From the NCBI GenBank assembly GCA_033439765.1, contig JAULSN010000009.1, forward strand, positions 248,001-312,000: a DNA stretch of 64,000 nucleotides. The letters run 5' to 3'. This document shows, one piece after another, positions 53,823 to 64,000 of the stretch. The stretch's first letter is position 1; every line of letters begins with the position of its first letter. The translations under genes and the position numbers were made by a program. Source of the DNA: Lasiosphaeria ovina. Its lineage: Eukaryota > Ascomycota > Sordariomycetes > Sordariales > Lasiosphaeriaceae. A model generated the notes under the pieces. The model was given only the letters and a program-made list of their open reading frames with translations, made no database searches and had not been told where the DNA came from.

Positions 53823-53899
53823 CTAATTTATAAGTACGGCCTACGGGTCGTACTCGTAGATTAAGGACTTTTTAGTTATTCTACTTCCTATACCTTTAT

Positions 53900-55980
53900 T
53901 TTACTTTTTTCTTATATCGTTATAGTACTTTCTATACGTTAGCTAGGTAGTCCCTAAGTTCCTAGGTATTATATTCTACTAGCTAGCCTGCGTACTTAAT
54001 TAGGAACCTTTTACGCTCTCCCTTATCCTTATATTCTACGATATCTTCTACTTCCTATTCTTCCTCTCCTTCTACTAGCTTAGGTAGTAGTAATACCCTC
54101 TAGCCCTCAGCAACTACCTACTTTTCTAATAGGGAGACGGGGAAGATATTATATAATCTAGCGTACTTAGCTAGTAGGCCTACCCGGTATACCTATATAC
54201 CGATCCTTTCTATAATCTTCACTAGGATGAATCTCGGTACTAGCTTCCTACTGGCTTTAAAGCGGAAATTCTACGTAGAAAGGCCTACGGTTTCTCCTAT
54301 TTCGAACTCGATTTATTAATGCCTTATATCGTAGTATCGCTTTTACGAATCTACGGCTTTTTACTAATAGTAATATATCTTTTCCCTTAGGGTATTTAGT
54401 CTACTTAAGCGTTCGTATACGCCTTGTACTTTTAGTTATATAAAGGGTACGTAATCTACTATTTAGAGGTTATAGCTATATGGGGCTTCGAACGGGCTTA
54501 CTCCGATAGTCGCGTATATACTATTATTATACGCGAATTCGGCCTTAGTAAGGAGTAATACTTATTAGGCCTCTTCCTTAGTAAAGTACTTTAAATAATA
54601 CTATAAGCTCTAATATATTCGTTTTAACTAGTTATCGGTTTACGGGTAGTATACTATTAAGAGCTTTTACTTAATTTAGCGAGCTTTAGAGAGTTCTATT
54701 TAGAAGTTACTTATTAATAAGGAATCTTTATTAGAGACTATACTTAGAGGCGTACTAAATTAGTACTTAATATACTCGTAGAGTAGTTAGGCTAGCTTAG
54801 CCGCCGTAACGGTAATAGTAATCGGGATAAAGAGGGCGGTCTTCGTAAACCGATCTACTATTACGAGTACGGTATCTATAATATAGTCCTTATACTAGTA
54901 AGGGGGTAATTTAGTAATAAAATCTAGGCTAATTTCTTCTAATAGTTAAGTAGGTAACGGTAACGAGTTTAGCCTTCTATACGGCTTATACCTCGGTTAT
55001 TAGTTACTTAAATATACCTAGTACTATTTCGTATAAGCTTATACTTCTATATCTAGGTTTTCCTAATAGAACCTTTACTTTAAGAAGTCTATTATCTTAT
55101 AGCCGTTAAAATACCCGGCTTTAGGGTTATTATAATATAACTTTATAAGCTCTCTCTTTACCGCTAGGGCTATAAGGATTATAAGCCTACCTTTATACCG
55201 GAGTACCCCCTTATTATTAATACTATTATTTCCTAATATACCTTAGAATCTAGTACTTATACGCCTTATATTATTATTCCCTAGTTTCCCTATAGGCCTA
55301 GTACCCACGTCTCTTTAACCCTCGAGTACCTCCTTAAGGCGGTTTCTATATTCGAGATCCCCTTTCTATAGAGCGATAATCGACTTATAGAACCTATACC
55401 TAAGATCCTATTCCTTAGCCGCCTTACCAGCGTAAACCTCTACTATAACCGCGTAAGGGATTAGTAAGTCAGTACCCTAAGTACCTTATTATAGTTACCC
55501 CTCAACCCTTTAATCTAACTACCCTAGCAAGATCGTCTACTCTAGCGAGTCCGTATTAGCTATACGGTATCCTAGCCCCTCCTTCGGAGTATATTCGTCC
55601 CGCTAGTAGCTTATATACTTTAAGTAATAAACTTAATTTAATTATATTACCCGTATAATGAAAGCTTACCCTTTATTCATTCTTTATAATTACCTACTTA
55701 TTAAACCTATAGTACTACTATATAATACGAACCTTAACCTATATAGTCGAGCGGTTTATAATAATAAGGCTATAAGTAAGGAATAACTAGATTCGTAAAT
55801 AATTAAGCTAAAGAAAGAAAAAGGAAAAGAAGAAGTCTACGTACCTTATAGGCTTCTTATTTTATAATAATATATAGGGTCGTAGCTCTAGTCCTAATTA
55901 GGAGGAGTAGGGTCTTTATATTAAGGCTTATAGCTAGGGTATAGTTACGGTACTACGGACCTTAATTCGGCCGTACTGTA
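53900..55980 (-). mobile_element. Ty3/gypsy element, 3' part of pol, RIP-destroyed
   Basis: On the minus strand, with many stops, I read EEISLDFITKLPP and TVLVIVDRFTKTALFIPITI (start of the integrase core), then YYPQTDN and ATIGVSPFEAPYSYNL (end of core), and KASRKLVPRFILVKIIERIG then KYARLYNIFPVSLLEK (GPY/F module). The order and sequences are those of a Ty3/gypsy integrase; TAG/TAA stand mostly where Gln or Trp are expected. The RT region is not clearly present, so the element is truncated or nested at about 55.98 kb by the neighbouring DNA. Confidence 0.78.
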
Positions 55981-56107
55981 ATATTTCCCCCCCCTCCCGT
56001 ATATAGGGGTCTTTTTTTCTAAAAAAAATATACTAGTGATCTTAATTACTTTTTCCTTATTAACCTTTATAACCTTCATTTACCCGTATTAATAGGTTTA
56101 TCATCTT

Positions 56108-56362
56108 TGTCACGGCAGGTGCGAAGGACATTTGGGTGGCCCTAATCGGTCGTACGCTACACGACTCGAGCTGACTAAACAACCCCGCTATTAGTAGCCC
56201 GTACCAAGTCCTACCACGTAACCCACAAAACCTAGCCCACTTCTCTACGTACCGCGTAGCCTTTTGGAACTTTCTTTTCTTTTTCTTTCCTTAGCTTTAG
56301 ATTCTACGAATATAGCGATAATTAGTATAGCCCTATCTTATTAAATCGACTATACGGTAATA
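56108..56362 (+). repeat. 5' LTR of the chromovirus (255 bp)
   Basis: It starts TGTCACGGCAGGTGCGAAGG and ends CTATACGGTAATA. It matches 62891-63145 base for base in length. Differences are transitions, showing that RIP hit the two LTRs partly independently. Confidence 0.92.
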
Positions 56363-56599
56363 ATCTAAAGCTCATAACCTATTACCTAGGAAGGCCTTAA
56401 AGAATATCCTACCGAAGATTTGTTTATTTCGTTAAAATCCACTACTATCGTAAAGAAGGGTACGTACTAGTTATACGAGATCAGAACCCAGCAACCGTAC
56501 GGAAGGAATCGTACTAAGCGGTACAAACCTACGGGGAAGTCCCTATATAACCGAGGGAATATCTACTATCGGTTCGGATCACTCTATAGAGGAGAACCT

Positions 56600-58330
56600 C
56601 TAGCGAGCCCTCGAGGAGGTCGCCTACCGATAGGATAACTTTATTAAAGCCCAGCCGTATAAGATCTCTAATACTATTCTCTCCCGGTTAGTCCGCGAAT
56701 ACGAGACTTTGGCTCGTACTATAAGAACCATATCGGTAAGAGCTTCTACGATAACGATTCGCGACCCCGTTCCGGGAATAAGTAAGGCTGAAATTAATCG
56801 AGAAGTTTATAACTAGGCTATCCTCCCGGAGATCGCTAAAGTATAGTTTAATCTAACTCGCGAGGACCTTGAGGGTAATTTCTAGTAGAAGATTACCGAT
56901 ATAGCCGCTATATTCGTTAAGCGCGGAAAGAAGGGACCCGCTATACTATTCCGAACGCTCCTCCTGGAGAATAAGGACCTAACCTTTAAGGGGCTAATAG
57001 ATATAAAGGATTTCGAGCGTAAGGCGTTATATAACCCCGACGAGCTCTAGCGCGAGATGAAATTACGAATAATTATAATATATACGCTCTATAAGTAGGT
57101 AGTATAGCTATACGATATCGCTTATAACTAGTTAACCGTAATCCGAAATATCCGCTCGTAGGCCGATCGCCTCCTAATAGATAAACTAGCCCTAGACGCC
57201 CTCGCCTCTACGGAAGACGACCTACTAGAGAATACGTAGGTAGCCCTTAAGGATCGGGACCGTACTATATAGAGAATATAGGAATATATCGATAGCCTAA
57301 ACCATACTATCGTTACCGATATACTCTCTTAACGTAGCTCGCGGTACTTAACCCCGGCCTCTAGTAATTCGTAGCCCCGCCGAAGTACGAAAATAGTAGA
57401 CCCTCCTCTTTTCTATAATAATAGTACGAAAGATATAATTACTTTTAATACCTAGATTTATCAAATGGAGAATAAGCTATAGGTTAACGCCGATTACTAT
57501 AAGATAGACCGCGCGCGTTAGACCTATATTAAACTCCACTTAGTAGGTAATACCTCTCTATAGCTAGAACCGTATTTAGAGGACGCCTATCCTAACTAGA
57601 TTAAGACCGTAGAAGATTTACTAGCCTAGCTTAAGAATAAGTACCGTAACGTAAATCGTAAAGAGGAGGCTCTAGAGGAGTTTAATAATCTTTATATATT
57701 ACCTAGAGATAATTATTACGAGTTCCGGAATAAGTTTATTCGTCTAGTAGGCTAGTACCGCCGCCCCCGATCCGAATAGAAGAAGGAGTTTAAGCGCCGC
57801 CTTACTCCTACTATATAGGATAAGTTAACGCGTAAATATATCGACGATACCGTCGACTTTAAGAAGTACGCCAAGATCGGAGCCGAGTTTACGCTAAATA
57901 TAAAGCTCGCCTAGAAGGTATAATAGGCTAATAAAGCTAAGGTAGAGAAGCCTACTACTAGCGGCGTTAATAGTAGCTCTAGAGGTAGTTAGGGCGTACC
58001 TCGACGTAACCCCCGAGGTAGTGGCGGAACCGATGGCTAACCTACGCCCCCCGCTCCTACTAATCCCAACCGGAACCCCCCTCGCGCCTTAGCCGAGGAG
58101 CTTAAGAAGCTATACCTAGAGAAGCGATACTTTATTTACCGGGAATAGGGCTATACTACTCGGGACTACCCCTAGAAGAATATCGCCCCTATCGCCGGTA
58201 AGGATCGAGTTTAGGAAATCGTAGATCGCTATATATAGTACGACTCCCGCTACGGGTCCAGAACCGAGATATAGCTTATAAGCCCCGCCGCTAAGGGAAT
58301 AGACGTAGATCCGAAAAACTAGTAACCCTA
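56600..58330 (+). pseudogene. gag region of the chromovirus
   Basis: Readable capsid-like pieces include NRKEEALEEFNNLYILPRDN and YYEFRNKFIRLVG near 57650-57750. At about 58102-58175 the nucleocapsid zinc knuckle reads YFIYRE-stop-GYTTRDY, where the CX2CX4HX4C ligands are all replaced by Tyr (TGC/TGT to TAC/TAT, CAC to TAC). Numerous stops make it non-coding. Confidence 0.75.
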
Positions 58331-58849
58331 GGGTAAGTGGACTCCCTCCTAGGGACCGAGTCGGCATATATAATAGGGGCTATAGGTAAGAAAGAACTAG
58401 GATTACTCTCTAAATATCTAGGAGGGTAAGCCTTTACTATTAGTTATATTCTAGTAAATAATAGACTTTCCTTAATTATAAATAATATGCTCGTCGACTT
58501 TAGAGTAAACGGATACTATTACGGTCGGTACCAGCGCTAAGGCCCCACTACGGATTTAAGCTTATTACTAGCCCCGATTAGGATTAGTCGTACGTGACCT
58601 CCCGCAAGCCCCAGAGGTCCGTGCTCCCTGAGCCCTAGCCTATACTTACCCCGCGACCACAATCGCACCTTTGTAGATTTTCTTCCTTTCTTCTTCACCT
58701 TAGAATCCTTAGACTATAATATAGCTATATTAGCGATCCTTTTCCTAATTACTATTAACCGCTATTACAGATACCTCTTTATTAACCGAATATTCGTATA
58801 GTAACTACGTAAAGTAATATAAGCTAACTCGACGATCGACCCTTACGTA

Positions 58850-61800
58850 CGAGAAGTAGGAGGGTTCGATAATAAATCCCGTTAAAAAATCGATATACTC
58901 TTAAGCGCCGACTTTATCGTATAGAACCGTATAATTAAAGAAGAACGCTTTATCGAAATCGACTATATTTATAAAGTTATAATCGGTCGGAAGTAGCTGG
59001 ATTATTATAATATCTTGGTCGATACGAAGCGCCGCCGCCTTCTATTCCCGGAGAGCTGGGAACTCGATCCGAGTTAGTAGAATACTATTCCTATAGACTA
59101 GTCTTTAGTAGCCTCCGTCCCTAATATAGACTATTAATAGGACGCCTATCGATAGAACGAGCTCCTAGAGAAAGAGGATAAGCGTCGCCGAGACGGCCGG
59201 CTCGTACGGGCCCGTATAGACGAGCTCGAACGCTAGAACTAGAATAACTTTATAGTTTATAATCCTAAGGAAGAACTCACCCCGACGAGAGCTACTCCGA
59301 GTTTTAGACCTACCCTCCTCTAGAGGTTAGTACGATAGGTTAACGGTAATCGTACTAAGCGGGAATATAACCATATAGAGAGAGAACTTAATCTATCGTA
59401 GAAGGAGTAGCTAGGGAAGCTAGAACCCGAAGAACTAAAGAAGAAGCCCTTATACCCTGAACGGGACGCGCGAGGTCCTTATCGTATATAACGCGATAGG
59501 ATTAGTTAGTACCGAGAGCGCCCTACCGAGATAGCTATACTAAGTAAAACGGCCTTCCGACTCTCGTATAAAGGGGAATAAGTCGAGGTTATAACTCTTA
59601 ACGAGCTCGATAAGCGAATTAATAAGCTCAAAACCACCGGTCTAGAAGAAGACGATAATATACTATATAAAAAAATTATCGCCGAGTTACTATCCCTATA
59701 CTACGACTTCCTAGACGTCTTTAGTAAAGTCTAATTAGATATCCTTATACCTTAACGCGACTTAGTCGACTACCGAATTAGGTTACTACCTAAGAAGAAG
59801 CTAGAGGACCTAGGATATAGCCTACTATATAAGATATCTCTTAAGGAATTAGAGGTATACCGGGAATATATTACTAATACCCTTAGAAAAGGTTTTATCC
59901 AAATAAATAGTACGTTATAGGCCGCCCCTATCCTCTTCGCTAGAAAGGGTAACGGTAGCCTACGCTTCTATATAGACTATTATAAGCTAAACGCCTTAAC
60001 GAAAAAAGACCGAATACCTTTACCTCTAATTAACGAGATACTTAGTCGTATTAGTAAGGCCCGTATCTTTATAAAGATCGATATCCGCTAAGTATTCTAT
60101 AGAATCTATATATATCTAGACGATAAGTAATTAACGACGTTTCGTACCCGTTACGGGACCTTTAGCTATAAAGTTATACCCTTTAGCCTTACTAATAGTC
60201 TAGTAATATTTTAACGTTTTATTAATAACTCTTTAATAGGCTACCTCGACGACTTCTATAGCGCTTACCTTAATAATATCTTAGTCTATTTAGACTCTGA
60301 GGAAGAGTACGTCCGTTACGTACGACTTATCTTATAACGACTACGGGAGGCCGGCCTATAAGCCGATATTAATAAGTATGAATTCTATATAAAGGAAACT
60401 AAGTACCTAGGCTTTATTATCGGAGTCGATAGAGTATCGGTCGATCCCTCTAAAACGGATATTATACGAGATTGGCCGGAGCCGAACGATCTAAGGGGAG
60501 TATAATCCTTCCTCGGATTCTATAACTTCTACTGCTAATTCGTTCGTAATTATAGTTAGGTTATAAAGCTACTAGTAGCTCTAGTAAAGAAAGGGGAAGC
60601 GCTTAGATAAAGCGACGACTATTAACTAGCCTTCGACGAGTTAAAAGCCCGTCTAATATTAATACCGGTCCTAAAGTACTTCGAATACGGTCGGGAAACC
60701 CGTATTAAGACCGACTCCTCGGGAGGGGTAGTTACCGGAGTCTTAAGCTAGAAATATAGAGACGAGTAGTACCTAGTAGCCTTTTATTCTAAAATAATAA
60801 AGGGGGCCGAACTTAACTACTTTATTTACGATAAGGAGTTACTAGCGATTATCCGATCTCTCTAATATTAGCGGAGCGAGCTAGTAGGCCTATAGTACGA
60901 AGAGCTATTTATTATCTTCTCGGATAACGATATACTTAAGTACTTTATAACTAAATAGCGGCTTAATATAAGGTAGGCTAGTTAAGTAGAAGAACTTACT
61001 AGTTTTTACTTCCGAATACTCTATCGTCCGGGAGTGTTAAACGCTATAGTAGACGCCCTAACCCGACGCTCTTACGAGCTAAAGACTCAAAAAGAACGAT
61101 AGGACGCCTATCGTACCGTCCAGATATTTTAGTAGGATTACGACGGCGTACTAATAAAGACGACGGAGTACCTATCGATAATAGAAGTAACGCCGTTAAT
61201 GGCTCTAATCTTAGAAGTACCGTTATCTTCGGGGTATAAACTTCTCGACGAGCTACTCGAAGCTAATAGATCCGACGATTCCCTATTAGTCTATCGTATA
61301 AAGGTACTTGAAGATTAGGAAGGTAACTAGCTATCGATAACTCGTAACGGCCTCCTCCTTAGGAACGATAGGCTCGTCGTACTAGATATAGCGTAACTAC
61401 GTACTCGAATTATTAATAAAATATATTCCCGACTTCCCTTAGCTTACCCTAGAAGGAATAAGATACGGAAAATATTAAAGGAACTCTATTAGTAGGCGGG
61501 TCTAAGTGCCGATATAGATAGATTCGTCGTTAACTATAAATATAAGTCCGCTAAAGTTCTATAAGATAAGACTCCCGGTCTATTATACCCGATTCCGCTA
61601 CCCTAGAGAATCTAGAGCGGATTGGTCGTTAATTTCAAGTCTCTACTAAAGGATAAATACGGGTACGATAACCTCTTTATAGTTATCGATCGCTTAAGTA
61701 AAGCCTCTTAGTATATACCGTATTATTCTACCGTTACGGTAATTAAGGTCGCCCGTATATACTATAAGGGACTATATCGTATATTCGGGTTACCCTCTAA

Positions 61801-62840
61801 AGTTATTAGCGATCGAGGTCCTTAGTTTATTTCTAAATTTATAGACGAGTTAGTAAAGCTCCTAGGGATCCGTTAGAAATTATTATCCTCCGGGTATAAA
61901 TAAACCGTAGGATAGGTGGAAAACCTCCACTAGTAGATCGATTAACGATTACGAATATTTATCTCTTACTATTAGGATAATTAGTCGAAATTCATACCGG
62001 CTATAGATATAGTCTAGAATTCAACTCCTTAAGATAATACGGAACTCTAGCCGTACGAGGTCCTTTTTAGTTTCCCTATACTAATATATTATAATTAGAC
62101 GAGAAGAATAGACCTCTCCGACCCCGACCTCTAGTAATCGGAGAAGATAACCCGATAAGAGGCCTAGGAAATAGCTAAAACCCTAGAAGGATATATTAAT
62201 ACCGTAAAGGATACTATTATAAAGGCATAAGAGCGCCAAACCCAGGAAGCTAATAAGTACCGCCGAATACCCGACTTCGACGTTAGTAACTAAGTCTATA
62301 TAATTAAAAAGATATAGTCGACCGATCGGCCTAGCTTAAAACTAGACTTCCCGCTAATATAATACTACTTTAAGGTTCTAAAGAGGTCCGGCCCTAATAG
62401 GTACGACTATAAACTAGAAATACCTAAGGGATAGCGAGGGACTAACGTATTCTACGCGGACCGCCTACGCTTATACCTAAATAACCTACTACCTAGTTAG
62501 GAGGACTCAAAGCCGGAAGGAGAGACGATTAATAATAAGTAAGAATAGATCGTAGAATAGGTATTAATATCGCGGTCGTACTATAGAAAGCTCTAGTACT
62601 AAGTTCAATAGCGCGGGTAGGCTCCCGACGCTACCTAGTATTACGCCGAAGACTTCAAGAACTCCCTAATTCTCCTAAAGGAATATCACGATACCTACCC
62701 CGATAAAGCCGGACCGCCCGTACGGCTCGATAAGTAGCTATAAGCAGCTAAGGAGGATAGGTTCGAAGAACTATACTAAGACGATAATGAACCTATAGTA
62801 AAAGGCCATCCGCTACGTAGGATAACCCGACGTCGTTAAG
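58850..62840 (+). pseudogene. pol region of the chromovirus with chromodomain
   Basis: In order, with frequent TAG/TAA: protease-like region (about 58890-59110); reverse transcriptase from LRKGFIQINSTL and [20 protein letters not shown] (about 59880-60000) through GYLDDF and LNNILVYLDS (about 60240-60300); RNase H with TDSSGGVVTGVLS (about 60710); integrase with DNLFIVIDRLSKAS (about 61660) and VISDRGP (about 61800); and a C-terminal chromodomain-like SRSYYRKL-stop-Y-stop-VQ-stop-RG-stop-APDAT followed by YYAEDFKNS (about 62570-62660), where the stops stand for Gln and Trp. The final segment identifies it as a chromovirus. Confidence 0.85.
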
Positions 62841-62848
62841 CTAGGGGG

Positions 62849-62869
62849 GTAAAGCTTCGAGGCGAAGCT
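62849..62869. repeat. Short hairpin before the 3' LTR
   Basis: AAAGCTTCG and CGAAGCTTT flank AGG in the untranslated region between pol and the 3' LTR. Confidence 0.8.
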
Positions 62870-62890
62870 TTTTTTCTAACCCGGGGGTAG

Positions 62891-63145
62891 TATTACGGTA
62901 GGTACGAAGGACATTTAGGTGGCCCTAATCGGTCGTACGCTATACGACTCGAGCTAACTAAATAACCCCGCTATTAGTAGCCCGTACCAAGTCCCGCCAC
63001 GTGACCCACAAAACCTAGCCCACTTCTCCGCGCACCGCGCAGCCTTTTGGAACTTTCTTTTCTTTTTCTTTCCTTAGCTTTAGATTCTACGAATACAGCG
63101 ATAATTGGTGTAGCCCTGTCTTATTAAATCGACTATACGGTGATA
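62891..63145 (+). repeat. 3' LTR of the chromovirus (255 bp)
   Basis: It starts TATTACGGTAGGTACGAAGG (RIP-changed from TGTCACGGCAGG) and ends CTATACGGTGATA. It is slightly less mutated than the 5' LTR in its second half (for example CCGCGCACCGCGCAGCC). Confidence 0.92.
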
Positions 63146-64000
63146 TCCCTTATATAACTCGGAGATAAGTCCCTCTCGAAATAACCTATTTCCGTAGTTT
63201 ACTTAACGTAATCGTACTCTCGGTATACTACTTTATCGGATTATTATTTACCTTAATCGTACGCTACCTTATTTATACGTAGTAGAGACTTCGATACTAA
63301 TTTGAGATTAAGAGTAGAATTGGTAGTCCATTCCGCTCTTACCGTACCGGTTTATCTGATAATATATTTGCCTATTAGTACGTATCCGGGGTTTTATACG
63401 ACGAAGAGAGTAAATTCGAAGTCCGTACGGAAGGAGCCGAAGGTCCGGGCCTTACCCTCTCGAGGCTGGCCGCCCGGGTATAAATTAGCTCTTCTTTCCT
63501 AGCTCTCTTCCTTCTTCCTTCCTTCCTTATGCCTTACTCTCTCTCTCTCTCTTATACCCGCGCGCGTACTCTCTCTCTCCCTCTCTTAGAAGCTCGCGCG
63601 TACCTAGCCCGGTATAATATAATATTTCTTATTCCCTTTAATAGTCTCATAGTATTAAAGTACGTATCTAGTATAAAGTAGACTTCGTCCTAGCGTTTAT
63701 CTAGTCTAATATAGCTTAGATAATAGTCCTCCGTACGATTAGATAGGGTCTCTAGAAAGATAGTCTAGTATATATCTTCTAGAATCTCTAGTCTCTAGTA
63801 TATACTAATAAAGTACCTTACCTTATTATATAGGATATTATACGGACGTCCTATATAGTTTCGCGATAACTTCTACGGTTTGTTAAATACCGTAACCTTA
63901 CGGCTATCTACTAGCCCGTTCTCGATATATCTAATTAGTAGGATATTAGAGTACTTAATATAGGGCGTCCCGTATAATAGGTTACTACGAGCGTACGGTA
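63146..64000. other. RIP-like AT-rich flank, no gene
   Basis: Stop-rich in all frames. A CT-rich microsatellite (CTCTCTCTCTCTCT) occurs at about 63540-63590. The 66-codon ORF at 63302 has no recognisable family. Confidence 0.5.

Larger units (their letters stand above)
56108..63145 (+). mobile_element. Complete Ty3/gypsy chromovirus, about 7.04 kb, RIP-inactivated
   Basis: Two LTRs of 255 bp each flank gag and pol in one orientation. Coding frames are full of TAG/TAA, and Cys and His codons of the gag zinc knuckle have become Tyr. These are changes expected from C-to-T on both strands. A purine-rich stretch (CCGGGGGTAG) directly precedes the 3' LTR. No clear 5-bp target duplication is seen (ATCTT before, TCCCT after). 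It is non-autonomous and presumably silent. Confidence 0.92.

Noticed and set aside
58116..58367. Minus ORF of 83 codons inside the chromovirus
   Set aside because: Antisense shadow within the RIP-mutated gag region; no family recognised and it overlaps the zinc-knuckle coding strand.

Overview
The window looks like nuclear DNA of a filamentous ascomycete (Pezizomycotina). The evidence is short GT-AG introns of about 50-80 bp, fungus-specific families (SAT4/PTH11-type rhodopsin-fold membrane protein, DUF3669, GH76 mannosidase, MCT-like MFS, LaeA-type methyltransferase), a Ty3/gypsy chromovirus, and heavy C-to-T/G-to-A decay of repeats of the kind left by repeat-induced point mutation (RIP). 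All identifications come from reading translations by eye; no search was run.

There are two very different halves. From 1 to about 51.66 kb the DNA is GC-rich and holds few complete genes. The best gene-like units are a multi-exon SAT4-type membrane protein (707-2131, one apparent frameshift) and an uninterrupted 315-codon membrane-protein ORF (35357-36304, minus). The rest is a patchwork of broken, mostly exon-sized pieces of conserved genes: caspase/C13-like protein, dynamin-like GTPase, FG nucleoporin, NTF2 (two copies), LST8, an uncharacterised fungal gene, SET9/KMT5, a fungal AAA ATPase, Yra1/ALY, DNAJC9-like, UCH37, CCT7, GH76, a LaeA-like methyltransferase, an MCT transporter, an F-box protein, a Ras GTPase, casein kinase 1, a fungal RhoGAP, DUF3669 and Rho-GDI. 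Most carry frameshifts, internal deletions or RIP-type stop codons (CAG to TAG, TGG to TAG).

Between these pieces lie duplicated blocks (7.0/9.7 kb, 8.8/13.4 kb, 12.4/49.5 kb, 29.7/30.25 kb), micro- and minisatellites, more than a dozen pure G/C runs of 10-22 bp, and several perfect inverted repeats. One of these has overwritten part of the Ras coding sequence. A 0.6-kb nested palindromic array occupies about 41.86-42.48 kb.

From about 51.66 kb to the end the DNA is AT-rich and saturated with TAA/TAG. It contains an unmutated solo LTR (52234-52509), a RIP-mutated copy of the same LTR (53410-53688), the 3' part of an inverted Ty3/gypsy element (53.9-56 kb), and a complete but RIP-destroyed chromovirus of about 7.04 kb (56108-63145) with two 255-bp LTRs, gag, pol and a chromodomain.

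The genes do not form a pathway or cluster. The coherent reading is a degenerating accessory or subtelomere-like segment in which fragments of duplicated housekeeping genes accumulate and decay beside a RIP-silenced retroelement block. Indel-only lesions could partly be sequencing error, since no read data were available. Internal deletions, the inverted duplication in Ras and the RIP-type stops argue that decay is real.
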